DNA of 64,000 bases from positions 1-64,000 of the forward strand of contig NZ_MKKY01000059.1 in assembly GCF_002091955.1 (NCBI RefSeq). The letters run 5' to 3'. The notes beneath the pieces are model-generated. The model worked only from the letters and a program-made list of their open reading frames with translations, searched no databases and was not told the DNA's origin. The stretch is from Rhodococcus sp. 1168 (lineage in GTDB: Bacteria > Actinomycetota > Actinomycetes > Mycobacteriales > Mycobacteriaceae). A program made the translations under genes and the position numbers. Each line of letters opens with the position of its first letter. Within the stretch, counting starts at the first letter, position 1. This document shows, piece by piece, positions 15,712 through 24,738 of the stretch.

Positions 15712-16680
15712 ATGAGTGATGCTCCATCCCTAGGTGTCGTTCGCGATGCAACTCGCGATGCTCGACGTCGTCGAGATCTGCAGGTGGTGGTCACGGGCGC
15801 TTGCATCCTGGGGATGACGTCGATCCTGTACGACTTGTCCGGCGTCTCGCCCGCGACCGGCGCGTTCTTTCGGTGTCTCTACGCCTTGATCCCGCTCGTG
15901 ATCGTCGTACTCGTGCAACGACGTCGCCCGCAAGCTCACCAGACTCCCGGTCGGTGGGTAACCAAAGCCGTCGTCGCGGGAGTGTTCCTGGGTATCGACC
16001 TGCTTCTTTGGCATGAGGCGATCCACTCGATCGGCGCCGGACTGTCGACGGTTCTGCTGAACCTGCAGGTCGTGTTCGTGGCTGTCCTCGGGTACGTGGT
16101 CCTGCGTCAGCGCATCACTCGGGCACTACTGACGAGTATGCCGCTGCTCTTTGTCGGCGTCGCGCTTGTTGCGGGAATGAGTACATCGCTGACGGGGGCC
16201 AATCCGACGGTAGGTGCTTCCTTCGCGATCATTGCAGCAGGAGCCTATGCCGTGTACATCTTCATGATGGGCTTGGCGACGCGTGCTGCCGGTAGGACCG
16301 GGCTGCCGATGCTGGTCTCCACTGCGGCCACCGGTGTGACGGCCGGATTGTTCGGCGTGGTCACCGGAACACTTGATCTTGCACCACCTTTGGCGGCGCA
16401 AGGTTGGCTCATTCTGTTGGCCTTGGTATCTCAGGTAGTGGGCTGGCTTTTGGTAGCGAGTGCCAGCCAACGGTTGCCGGCGGGAAATATCGCAGCCAGC
16501 CTCGTGCTGCAATCAGCGTCGGCGCTGCTGTTCGGTGCCGTCCTGCTATGTCAAATCCCCAGCATCGTACAAATTCTGGGCGCGGTGCTGATTCTTGCCG
16601 GAGTGGTTGTCGCGACGCGCCAGCCTGTAGCGAAATTACCGACGCGTGTTGTCGGCAGACGAATGGAGATCAAAGCATGA
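15712..16680 (+). CDS. DMT-superfamily (EamA) transporter
   Basis: A 322-residue membrane protein with ten predicted helices in two EamA repeats (first from about residue 25, second from about 165). The pattern of glycine-rich helices such as ASFAIIAAGAYAVYIFMMG and the C-terminal LVLQSASALLFGAVLL is usual for drug/metabolite exporters. A short basic cytoplasmic tail ends the chain. It overlaps the amidohydrolase start by ATGA (16677-16680), so the two are translationally coupled. The pair suggests export or uptake of a compound handled by the amidohydrolase, under control of the divergent TetR. Confidence 0.87.
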   Translation: MSDAPSLGVVRDATRDARRRRDLQVVVTGACILGMTSILYDLSGVSPATGAFFRCLYALIPLVIVVLVQRRRPQAHQTPGRWVTKAVVAGVFLGIDLLLWHEAIHSIGAGLSTVLLNLQVVFVAVLGYVVLRQRITRALLTSMPLLFVGVALVAGMSTSLTGANPTVGASFAIIAAGAYAVYIFMMGLATRAAGRTGLPMLVSTAATGVTAGLFGVVTGTLDLAPPLAAQGWLILLALVSQVVGWLLVASASQRLPAGNIAASLVLQSASALLFGAVLLCQIPSIVQILGAVLILAGVVVATRQPVAKLPTRVVGRRMEIKA

Positions 16681-18275
16681 CCGTCGCGGCCGACCGTATC
16701 TACATCAATGGTGACATCAAGACAATGGACGGTGCTTCTGTCGCCGCGCCGACGGCATTGATCATCAAGGGCGGCAGGTTTGTCGCGGTCGGATCCGACG
16801 CCGAGATCACAGCGTTGGCGGGTCCCGGCATTCAGGTAGTGGATTTGGCTGGGGCAGTGGTTGTTCCGGGATTCATCGAGACGCATCTGCACCCGATCAT
16901 GTGGGGCATGTGGCTCAGTAACGTCAATGCGACGACCGGTGCATGCCCCACGATCGAGGAGGTCATCGCCGCGCTGAGTGAGCGGGCGGCGACAACACCG
17001 GCCGGCGAGCTTGTCCAGGCCTGGGGATTCGACGACAGCCTGGTGGCCGAAGATCGGGGATTGACGACGGCTGATCTCGACCGGGCATCGGTGCAGCATC
17101 CGATCATGGTGCGTCATTTGTCCGGCCACGGCGTCTATGTCAACTCTGTGGCTCTGCAGATGTGCGGTATCGATGCTACGACGGTCGATCCGGAGGGCGG
17201 AGTCATCGTTCGTGGGGCTGACGGTGTTCCGACCGGCGAGTTGTGTGAAGTGCCGGCAATGTCCCTGGTGTACAAGCTGACTCCCGCCGTCGACCCCAAA
17301 GCTTCGAGTCTCGCTCTCTTGCGCGCTCAGGAAGTGATGGCCTCGGTAGGTGTGACTAGCTTCCACGACATGTTCGTGACGAAAGAGATGTACAGCACCT
17401 ACCGTGAACTCGAAGAGACCGGCGAACTGCGACTGCGGGCGCGCCTGTACCTCGGGCACGGTGTCCACGATCAGCTGGGCGATATTCCCGAACCGACCGC
17501 CTTGGTGAATGTGGGAGGGGTCAAGCTGATTTCGGATGGTTCGATTCAGCTGCATACCGCAGCATTGACCGAGCCCTACCACGATTTGGGTGGATGCCAT
17601 TGCGGCGGAATGGCAATTCCGTCGGGCTCGCTCGACGCACTGGTGAACGAACATCATGCCGCAGGGCGTCAGCTTGCAATTCACACCAACGGCGATCAGG
17701 CCATCGATTTTGCGCTCGACGCTATTGCGGCGGCTCAGGCTGCGCACCCTGCAACCGGCATCATGCATCGCCTCGAACACGTGCAGACTTTGCGCGACGA
17801 TCAGATAGAACGAATGGTCGAGCTAGGCGTTGTCGCTTCTATTTTCGTCAATCATGTTTACTACTGGGGTGATCGACACCGCGATCGGTTCCTGGGACAG
17901 CGGCGCGGTGAGCGGATCAGCCCGGTTGCGTCGGTAGTTGCTGCCGGCCTTCCTTTTGCTTTGCATTGTGATTGCCCGGTGACCCCTGTCAATCCGCTCT
18001 TCACCATGAATACCGCCGTGCATCGGGTGACCCGTGAGGGGCACGTTCTAGGCGCCGAGCAACGGGTGAGCGCCGACGTTGCACTATCCGGTTACACAAG
18101 TGCTGCTGCACAAATTACCGGAGAAGCCGCTGACAAGGGACGGATAGCCGTTGGTCTGTTGGCAGATTTTGTCGTGCTCGACGGTAACCCGATGGAGGAA
18201 GGTCCAGTGGATCTGTCGGCACTGAAGGTTCTTCGTACCGTTGTCGGCGGTGAGACGGTCTTCGAGGATGTGTAG
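16677..18275 (+). CDS. Amidohydrolase (YtcJ-like metal-dependent hydrolase)
   Basis: A 532-residue metal-dependent hydrolase of the amidohydrolase superfamily. The metal-binding HxH is in ETHLHPIM (His70, His72). Further ligands appear in AIHTNGDQAIDFAL and HRLEHVQ, and the metal Asp in FALHCDCPVTPVNP. The C-terminal beta-sandwich has GRIAVGLLADFVVLD, the closing signature of the family. The ATG at 16677 overlaps the transporter stop; the reading frame is open further upstream but lies over transporter sequence. YtcJ-like enzymes act on amides or carbamates; the exact substrate is unknown. Confidence 0.88.
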   Translation: MTVAADRIYINGDIKTMDGASVAAPTALIIKGGRFVAVGSDAEITALAGPGIQVVDLAGAVVVPGFIETHLHPIMWGMWLSNVNATTGACPTIEEVIAALSERAATTPAGELVQAWGFDDSLVAEDRGLTTADLDRASVQHPIMVRHLSGHGVYVNSVALQMCGIDATTVDPEGGVIVRGADGVPTGELCEVPAMSLVYKLTPAVDPKASSLALLRAQEVMASVGVTSFHDMFVTKEMYSTYRELEETGELRLRARLYLGHGVHDQLGDIPEPTALVNVGGVKLISDGSIQLHTAALTEPYHDLGGCHCGGMAIPSGSLDALVNEHHAAGRQLAIHTNGDQAIDFALDAIAAAQAAHPATGIMHRLEHVQTLRDDQIERMVELGVVASIFVNHVYYWGDRHRDRFLGQRRGERISPVASVVAAGLPFALHCDCPVTPVNPLFTMNTAVHRVTREGHVLGAEQRVSADVALSGYTSAAAQITGEAADKGRIAVGLLADFVVLDGNPMEEGPVDLSALKVLRTVVGGETVFEDV

Positions 18276-18310
18276 GCCCATTGCACAGTGATCCTGTGTC
18301 GATCGAATGC

Positions 18311-19600
18311 TCAGGGGATGGGTGTTGGAGTCAGATCGTTTCCTGGTCCGATCACGGCGCAGTTATTCGTGGGTGCGGCGCCGGCGAAGCGTTCAGTGAG
18401 AAACTGGGCTGCTTGGCCCTGGAACGGTACGAAGGCTTCGGTATGGTCCAAGCCGGTGTATTGGGCGTAGGTCACCGCGACGCCACGGTTGCAGTACTCG
18501 TGTGCGAGCCCTTCCACATCACCGGTGACCATTACCGTATCGCCGATGCCGTCGGAATTGCCGACGCCGAGAAAGATTGGGGCGGTTGGTGTTCCAGTGC
18601 TTCCCATGATGTTGTCGTTGACGACCTCGACTGCCGCAGGCACCTGGAGGAGGGACGTGTACGGCGCTGCGAGCATTTCGGTGTCGGTCAACCCAGGGTA
18701 GCTGGAGGCGAAACCGCTGATGCAGTTCGATTGGACGGCGTCGACGATGTTCTTGCCCTTGTCCGACAGAAATGCGTCGGTATCGATGCCGTACGCCCGT
18801 TGGTAGGCGACGATCAGGGCGGGGATCACGCCGGCCCAATCCTTGGACCCACTGACGTATGGCAGGTTTCGGGCGAAATCGACCGGCGGGCCGCCTGCTG
18901 CGGCACCGACGATGTTCAGCTCGGGTGAGTATTGGGGGGCCACTTCGGCGCCCCACTGCGTGGGCACAGATCCACCCGAGTAACCGATGAGCCCGACCGG
19001 CATCGACGCAGGCAGTGCGAGAACCGATTCCGTGGCTCGGATCCCGTCGAGTGCCGCATACCCCGACTGGCGTCCGATGGTCCACTCGAGATCCTCGCCC
19101 TCGTAGTCAGGGACGACGACGGTGTACCCGGCGGCCATGTACCCGGCGATGACGGTCTGCTCGATCGTCGCGGTACGGCTGTCGCCGTGTCCGCTCAGGG
19201 TGTACGACGGGTCGCATTCGGTGCCGAGACCGTCGTAGGCGGTGTGGAACGAGATCAGTTTGGTCGGTCCTGGGACGAGTGGTCGCAGAACCGTCGCGAC
19301 TGTCGTCACTGGGCTGCCCTGTTGATCGGTTGTCCGGTAGAGCACCTGCGTAGACGTGATCGGTGTAGCAATTCCAGGCGCGCCATATGCCGCGGGCCGG
19401 GTACGTAGGACAGCACCAGGTGCCGCAGTGTCGAGCGAGTCGGTCCAGTCGTAGAACGGATCGGCCGAGGGCAATGGTTGAACCGCTGGCGGTGAAGCCG
19501 GTTCGGCGGCAGCCAATCCGGTCGCAGAACTCACTACAGCGAGCGCCACGGCGGTCAGGACGGCGAGACGGCTGCTCGCTTCGATGGTGCGGCGAGTCAT
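18311..19600 (-). CDS. Secretory lipase (LIP family)
   Basis: A 429-residue exported alpha/beta hydrolase. It starts with ATG at 19600 after GAGGGG and has a Sec signal peptide (basic MTRRTIEASSR, hydrophobic core, cleavage likely after GLAAA). The nucleophile elbow is GLIGYSGGS (Ser208). The length and the NxxYVSGSKDWAG and LDHTEAF segments (His of the triad) match the secretory lipase family (Pfam LIP), which hydrolyses triacylglycerols or esters. It is convergent with the amidohydrolase, 35 bp apart, and lies downstream of a PadR gene on the same strand. Confidence 0.9.
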   Translation of the reverse strand: MTRRTIEASSRLAVLTAVALAVVSSATGLAAAEPASPPAVQPLPSADPFYDWTDSLDTAAPGAVLRTRPAAYGAPGIATPITSTQVLYRTTDQQGSPVTTVATVLRPLVPGPTKLISFHTAYDGLGTECDPSYTLSGHGDSRTATIEQTVIAGYMAAGYTVVVPDYEGEDLEWTIGRQSGYAALDGIRATESVLALPASMPVGLIGYSGGSVPTQWGAEVAPQYSPELNIVGAAAGGPPVDFARNLPYVSGSKDWAGVIPALIVAYQRAYGIDTDAFLSDKGKNIVDAVQSNCISGFASSYPGLTDTEMLAAPYTSLLQVPAAVEVVNDNIMGSTGTPTAPIFLGVGNSDGIGDTVMVTGDVEGLAHEYCNRGVAVTYAQYTGLDHTEAFVPFQGQAAQFLTERFAGAAPTNNCAVIGPGNDLTPTPIP

Positions 19601-19691
19601 GGGATTTGCTACCCCTCTGTAGGTCGGATCTGCGTCCGGACGGTGCCGGCTCGTCGGTTCTTCCGCAGGTCCTCCTCTCGGATGCGAGTGC

Positions 19692-20354
19692 TTATTGCTT
19701 CGGAGTAAAAAATTTACCGGTGGTGGGAGCGAAAACGGCCGACTCCGCGAGAATTGCGCGGCTGCGCTGGTGGTGGCTGGTAGCGGGGGAGATGGTGTCG
19801 GGCCAGTCTGCGATTTCATCCAGGGCCCACTCGGCCCACTCGACGATGTGGCTGAAGTGCCCCATCATGAAGTTGTTGGCGAGCGCCATGAGGTGTTCGC
19901 GCTCCGGGAAGGATCCACCGTCTGTCTCTCTGATCAGGACGGCGTTCATTCCGAACAGGCTGCGGCTGTGGGCCGCTTGATCGCGCATGATCACGAGGTT
20001 GTTCCTCAGATCGTCGATGTTCCCCTGTTCCGCCACCAGCACGCGGATCATGCCCTCGAACTCGAAAGCGGAAGGACGCGATTCTGTCGACAGCCACGAC
20101 GCCAATGCATCGCGTCCTTCCGTTGTAATCGAGTAGACAGTCCTGTTTCGAGCACCGACCGCCTGGTTGGTAGCAGTAACCAGACCGAGGCTAAGCAACT
20201 TCTTGGGGGCGTTGTACCGCTGCCTGTCCGCGCGTGGCCACAGTTCGCCGATGCCCTTGCCGAAGTGTTCTGCGATCTCATAGGCCGACCAATCTCGCGA
20301 CACCAGCAATCCGAGGATCACATACGACGTCGTATTCAAATCCTCACGAGCCAC
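19692..20354 (-). CDS. PadR-family regulator
   Basis: A 220-residue regulator starting with GTG at 20354. The winged helix is TSYVILGLLVSRDWSAYEIA then LWPRADRQRYNAPKKLLSLG, the PadR hallmark. A C-terminal helical dimerisation domain follows (Vir_C-like). PadR proteins normally repress a neighbouring gene and often themselves. The lipase is 91 bp downstream on the same strand and a hairpin-like dyad lies just upstream of the start, so self-control plus control of the lipase is plausible. Confidence 0.87.
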   Translation of the reverse strand: MAREDLNTTSYVILGLLVSRDWSAYEIAEHFGKGIGELWPRADRQRYNAPKKLLSLGLVTATNQAVGARNRTVYSITTEGRDALASWLSTESRPSAFEFEGMIRVLVAEQGNIDDLRNNLVIMRDQAAHSRSLFGMNAVLIRETDGGSFPEREHLMALANNFMMGHFSHIVEWAEWALDEIADWPDTISPATSHHQRSRAILAESAVFAPTTGKFFTPKQ

Positions 20355-20369
20355 GCTGACATTCCTCCG

Positions 20370-20392
20370 GGTGCTTACCGATGCAAAGCACC
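20370..20392. promoter_or_regulatory. Dyad upstream of padR
   Basis: GGTGCTT (20370-20376) and AAGCACC (20386-20392) form a perfect 7-bp inverted repeat with a 9-bp spacer. It sits directly beside the CGGAGGAAT ribosome site of the PadR gene and 17 bp after the stop of the upstream serine hydrolase. It could be a PadR operator or a weak terminator of the hydrolase. Confidence 0.45.
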
Positions 20393-20408
20393 GAGCCTAG
20401 TGAATGGT

Positions 20409-21749
20409 TCAGTTGCCTTCCGTCTCACCTACCTCGCCGATGTCGTCAGCAGTATTTTCGTTGTCATTCCCACCGGTCGTCGCGTAGACATAGCCGATCA
20501 GTTTCTCCGCTAGTCGTGCTGCAGGGGCTTTGCCTTCTGCCGTGGGAGCAAGGTTCCCCCAGATGACCATCGTCACGTCGTTGACGGGGTCGTATCCCAT
20601 GAACGAGTTGTAGCCGGGCAGCTCACCTGTGTGGCCGTACAGAGGGCCCATCTGTGCGATGCCGTACCCGTAACTGGCGGCCTTAGGTGATTCAGGGTCT
20701 GTGGAAGCGACGCTATCCATGCGCAGCTTCTGTGTCTTTTCGTCGAGAAGATCACCCTTCACCATCGCCTGTACCCACGTCGCGAGATCGTTGACCGTCG
20801 AGATCCCCTGTCCCGCCGACCAAGTCCACGAAGGATTGTCGCCAGTCGTATCGCGCGGTGATACGGACCCGGACTCGATCTCGGCCAGTCTCTCCGGCGA
20901 CAGCGAATCCTTGCCCTCACCGAGAGTCTCGATGTTGCCGCTGTAGGAGTATCCCCGCGCGAACGGCGCAGGGATTGCGGTGTCGGTGTTTGCGGGAAAC
21001 GACGTCCCGGTCATGTTCAGTTTCGAGAAGAACCGATCTTGAAAAATCTGCTCGATCGGCTTTCCATCGAGTTGTTCGGCGATCAAGCCCAGGAGCACCG
21101 TGTTGGTGTTGGAGTAATGCCACCCCTCACCAGGTGGAAAGTACGGCGGATTGGAAAGTCCGAGTGCGACCAGTTCCTCCGGTGCAAACACCCGTCCAGG
21201 ATCGTCGTCCAAGGCCTGATTGAGCTCCACGGTTTCGGTGTAGTTGTAGAGTCCGCTGCGCATGTCGAGCATTTGTCCGATGGTGATGTTCTCCCCATTC
21301 GGCACGTCGGGTCGGTACTTGCTCACCGGGTCGTCGACCGATAGCTTTCCTTCTTGGACCATCTGCAGAATAGCGGTACCCGTCCACGTCTTCGTGTTGG
21401 ATGCGATACGGATGCTGGTATCGAGCGTCGGTGTCTCGGTTCCGCCCAGTTCTGTTGCACCCCAGCTGTTTGTGTACTTTCCATCGGGGGTCTCGATGAG
21501 GACGACCATGCCGATTTCGCGTAATTCCTGTGCAGTTTCGTCGACTACTGCATCCATCGCGGCGGTGTCGAACGGCACCAACGCGCTATCGCCGGACTGC
21601 GTGCTCGTAGCCGACGACGCGGTAGCTGCCGAGTCGGTAGTCGGAGGACTCGTGTCCGACGAGCACGAGGCGGTGAATGTGATCACCGTGAGCATCGCGG
21701 CAACTGCAGCGTGCCGACGTCTGGGAGAGAGGGTCATCGATGGAGGCAT
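20409..21749 (-). CDS. Serine beta-lactamase-like / D-Ala-D-Ala carboxypeptidase lipoprotein
   Basis: A 446-residue lipoprotein of the class C beta-lactamase-like fold. The lipobox is TFTASC (Cys29). A Ser/Thr-rich linker follows. The catalytic SxxK is SNTK (117-120) in IRIASNTKTWTG, the YxN motif is in WHYSNTNTV, and the third motif is HTG in LYGHTGELPG. This set suits D-alanyl-D-alanine carboxypeptidases and related esterases better than antibiotic-degrading enzymes. The ATG at 21749 has AGGAG upstream; another ATG lies 12 bases further in. It acts outside the cytoplasmic membrane. Confidence 0.88.
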   Translation of the reverse strand: MPPSMTLSPRRRHAAVAAMLTVITFTASCSSDTSPPTTDSAATASSATSTQSGDSALVPFDTAAMDAVVDETAQELREIGMVVLIETPDGKYTNSWGATELGGTETPTLDTSIRIASNTKTWTGTAILQMVQEGKLSVDDPVSKYRPDVPNGENITIGQMLDMRSGLYNYTETVELNQALDDDPGRVFAPEELVALGLSNPPYFPPGEGWHYSNTNTVLLGLIAEQLDGKPIEQIFQDRFFSKLNMTGTSFPANTDTAIPAPFARGYSYSGNIETLGEGKDSLSPERLAEIESGSVSPRDTTGDNPSWTWSAGQGISTVNDLATWVQAMVKGDLLDEKTQKLRMDSVASTDPESPKAASYGYGIAQMGPLYGHTGELPGYNSFMGYDPVNDVTMVIWGNLAPTAEGKAPAARLAEKLIGYVYATTGGNDNENTADDIGEVGETEGN

Positions 21750-21799
21750 CGTGAGCTCCTGGGTAGGCGAAGGGGTGTTGAAGGCTCCTCCTTCGATTA

Positions 21800-21824
21800 T
21801 GCATCTTGCATGCTGCACATTGCA
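21800..21824. promoter_or_regulatory. Four phased TGCA tetramers upstream of the serine hydrolase
   Basis: TGCA occurs four times at exact 7-bp spacing (21800, 21807, 21814, 21821). The repeat lies 50 bp upstream of the hydrolase start, in the region expected for its promoter. It could be a cooperative operator. The rest of 21750-22010 has nothing else that I can support. Confidence 0.4.
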
Positions 21825-22010
21825 GTATTATTCGGCTAAGTTTCGAAGCCAAGAGTTCGAGCGAAAGTCAGGTGCATGATGACTGCCGGACAGCTCCTCG
21901 CGGTTACCGCGGCATGCACGCTGCTCTTGGTGGTCTGCGCGAACGCCGCGACCACATCGGAGAACGACGAGTCACACTGCGGATAGCGAGCCGCGAAGCG
22001 TCTGGCCCGT

Positions 22011-22514
22011 TCAGCTGGAAACTGATTCTTCCGACAGGCCTGCATTGCGACGATGAAGTGACCGCATCTCGTCGCGGACGTCCTCGACGGGTCCTCGGAC
22101 CGTGACCGATGGTGCCACCTGGCTGATGGGCAACGGTGTGACCGGTCCAGGATCGACGTTCCACTCCTGCTGCCATGCAGCGAGTTGGGCACTCGTCACC
22201 GCGATGACGATGTCGCCGAGACCTACCCAGGCGTGAGCGGCAGAGCACATCGGGCAGTGTTCGCCCGAGGTGTAGACCGTTGTCCGTGCACGATCTTCAC
22301 TACTCAAGTTCTTTACGGCCCATTCCACGATGGTGAATTCGGGATGGCGGGTGGAGTCACCGCCACTCACCCGATTGCGATCCTCGAACAGCACCCGGCC
22401 CTCGGCGTCGACGAGCACGGAGCCGAACGGTTTATCACCTGCGTCCAGCGCCTCGTGGGCGAGCTCGACGCATCGATGGATATGGGCCAAATCGCCGGAA
22501 TCGGGAAACGTCAT
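22011..22514 (-). CDS. Nucleoside/guanine-type deaminase
   Basis: A 167-residue zinc-dependent deaminase of the CMP/dCMP fold. The zinc and catalytic residues are in TRHPEFTIVEWA (His and Glu, with Pro in the usual Ala place of HAE) and SGEHCPMCSAAHAW (the CxxC pair, here HCPMC instead of PCPMC). The N-terminal HRCVELAHEALDAGDKPFGS matches guanine deaminase and tRNA adenosine deaminase relatives. The usual 155-170 residue length is kept. It probably deaminates a free base or nucleoside. It stands alone on this strand. Confidence 0.85.
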   Translation of the reverse strand: MTFPDSGDLAHIHRCVELAHEALDAGDKPFGSVLVDAEGRVLFEDRNRVSGGDSTRHPEFTIVEWAVKNLSSEDRARTTVYTSGEHCPMCSAAHAWVGLGDIVIAVTSAQLAAWQQEWNVDPGPVTPLPISQVAPSVTVRGPVEDVRDEMRSLHRRNAGLSEESVSS

Positions 22515-22800
22515 ATCCCGAGTGTGCCCTGTCAGGATCCGAGATCAGCAGCGAGAGCGCCTCGGCTCGCTCATGTCTATCGAAACAACCGTCGTTTCGT
22601 ACCCGGCCGCAGCTGGATGCACGCTGTCGTTATCACGATTGGCCAATGCGCCTGAGTCTCGGGGACCAGGCCGAGACGCCTGACCGTTCCGCGGATGCTT
22701 TTCACACGCATTCGATGAAAGTGCTTGGGCAGTATCGCGCACAGTACGAATGCCGTGTCGAGTTGCCCTCAACCCCGGATTTGGTTCTATCGTCGAATTC

Positions 22801-23250
22801 ATGACACCACCGATGCCCATGCAACCACCGAACCTCCAGCCCATCGGATTCTGGACCGTGCGAGCTGGCGAGGCCATTCGCGCTCGTACCCGCAGCGCAC
22901 TACACGAGGTAGGGCTCTCGCAACCCGAATGGTGGCTTCTTCACCAGCTTTCGTCGTTTCCCGACGGTATCGACCGGGAAGAGACGATCGAGAAGCTCGG
23001 CCACAACGACACGCCGGAAGCCATCATCGAGGCAATCGAATCGTCTGTCGCGAAAGGTTTCGTTCATCTGTCCGGTTCGGTTATCGAGCAGACCGAGCAC
23101 GGTGCCGAACAGATTCGGGTTGGATCGGACGTCCAGCGCAGGCTCCAAGAAGAACGGATGCAGGGCATCAGCGAAGCAGACCTCGTAACAACCATCGAAG
23201 TTCTGCAACGGACTATCGAGAACGTCGGCGGCAGTGCCTGGCATTGGTAG
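22801..23250 (+). CDS. MarR-like winged-helix protein
   Basis: A 149-residue protein starting with ATG at 22801 (MTPPMPMQPPNLQPIGFWTV). It has the helix-rich N-terminus of MarR proteins (GEAIRARTRSALHEVGLSQPEWWLLHQLSS), then a winged-helix-like stretch ending in IEQTEHGAEQIRVG, and a C-terminal helical end. The wing is less conserved than in classic MarR proteins. A TATC-type -10 box (TCTATC) lies about 16 bp upstream of the ATG. No clear partner gene is adjacent. From 23251 to 23632 I see nothing else to support. Confidence 0.7.
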   Translation: MTPPMPMQPPNLQPIGFWTVRAGEAIRARTRSALHEVGLSQPEWWLLHQLSSFPDGIDREETIEKLGHNDTPEAIIEAIESSVAKGFVHLSGSVIEQTEHGAEQIRVGSDVQRRLQEERMQGISEADLVTTIEVLQRTIENVGGSAWHW

Positions 23251-23632
23251 TTTGTCCAGCGCTGGCTGAAGATGCAGATGTTCTACACTCCAGAGCATGA
23301 GTAGACGATTAAGTCGACGCGACTTTCCTCACGTGTAAATTTCAAGGCCGCCCGGGGCTCGAATTGCTCTCGGCATCGCTGCTGTCATATGTGTTGTTCC
23401 GTCCTGATCGACGCTGCGCCTCTATCTGACTATTGTTCTGGCGTGACGTAGCGGCGATGTTGTGCGCCGGATTTTCGGCGCACGCCCTCGTACCAGATGA
23501 CGAATTCGGCTGGCCGAAGCATAATTTCGGTGCAGCCATCCCATTCATGCACACTTGTAAACAAGACGGAAAGGCGTCCGGCTCGACAACATCGCTACGC
23601 CCAACGACCCCGACCGAATCGGAGCCCTGCTG

Positions 23633-24364
23633 ATGACTACTCCCCACACACCCATTGCCGACCGAGTTGCAGAGCTTCAGCGGAAGTCAGCGACACGGCT
23701 GCCTGCAGAAGTGAGGACGGCCTTCGATGCCGACCTGGCACGCGTCACCGCAGCGGGGATACCGGCAGATGTCGCTGCCGCCGGCACGGCTATGCCCGAC
23801 GGAGACGTTATCGACGAAAGCGGACATCCCACTACGTTGGCGTCGGTCCGGGCCGGCCGCCCCGCAGTGGTGGTCTTCTACCGAGGGGCATGGTGTCCGT
23901 ACTGCAACCTGACGCTGCGTGCCTACCAGGAAACGTTGGTCAGCGAGCTCGACGCTCGTGGCGTCGCTCTGGTTGCTGTCAGCCCGCAGAAGCCGGACGG
24001 GTCGCTGTCGATGCAACAGAAGAACGATCTGACCTACACGGTGGCGTCCGATCCGGGGAACCAGATCGCAGGCCGGCTCGGCATCCTCACTGCACCAGGG
24101 GAAGAAGCCCGTAACGCTCAGGTAAGCCTGGGACTCGACCTCGCCGACATCAATTCCGACGGCACCCCTACAGTCCCGTTTCCGACAGTGGTCATCGTCG
24201 ACGCAGCCGGCTCGATCCGGTGGATCGATGTGCACCCCGACTACACCACCCGTAGCGAGCCCGGCGAGATCCTCACCGCCCTCGACGCTGCCCTGGCCGG
24301 CTGTGCGGATACTGATGTCGATACAGATCGTCTCAGCGCGACGACTGCCGGACCCCAGCAGTAA
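23633..24364 (+). CDS. Peroxiredoxin-like (AhpC/TSA family) protein
   Basis: A 243-residue thioredoxin-fold protein. The active-site region is VVFYRGAWCPYCNLTLRAYQ, with peroxidatic Cys88 and a second Cys91 (WCPYC), characteristic of the peroxiredoxin-like branch rather than typical 2-Cys enzymes. TPTVPFPTVVIVDAAGSIRW is the conserved strand-turn before the C-terminal helix. The N-terminal 60 residues form a helical extension usual in this branch. It likely reduces peroxides in the cytosol. The start ATG overlaps the end of a short upstream frame by 1 bp, which I do not count as a gene. The 375 bp after it are empty. Confidence 0.87.
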   Translation: MTTPHTPIADRVAELQRKSATRLPAEVRTAFDADLARVTAAGIPADVAAAGTAMPDGDVIDESGHPTTLASVRAGRPAVVVFYRGAWCPYCNLTLRAYQETLVSELDARGVALVAVSPQKPDGSLSMQQKNDLTYTVASDPGNQIAGRLGILTAPGEEARNAQVSLGLDLADINSDGTPTVPFPTVVIVDAAGSIRWIDVHPDYTTRSEPGEILTALDAALAGCADTDVDTDRLSATTAGPQQ

Positions 24365-24738
24365 AGACAACGATAGCCGTCGCCGCCTCGATCCTCATGC
24401 TTCGGAGAATACCGGTCGCTCACTTTCAGTCATGCTCACGCACCAACCGAGTGAACAATCAGAGCACTACGCGGCGACATTGCACCCACTGGTACTTTTC
24501 GGCAGCCCCGTTGCCCGCGCTGCCACCCGTCCGCTACCTCTACATTGTCGACGGCAGTGGAACACCCAGTCCGGTACCGTCCTTCGGCAACGAGGGAATG
24601 CAGATCGAATCCGAACTGAAGAACTAGATTCCGGCCCAGGCCGGTGACCCTTCCTGATTCTGCAGCTGTGCGACGCGATAGCCCGTCTCTGAATTCCGAT
24701 GAGAGTTGGGCCGAGCTCTTCTGGAATAGTTCCGACGC

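Noticed and set aside
23433-23633. 66-codon frame overlapping the peroxiredoxin start by one base
   Set aside because: The TGATG contact looks like coupling, but the peptide has no motif and no plausible start site.
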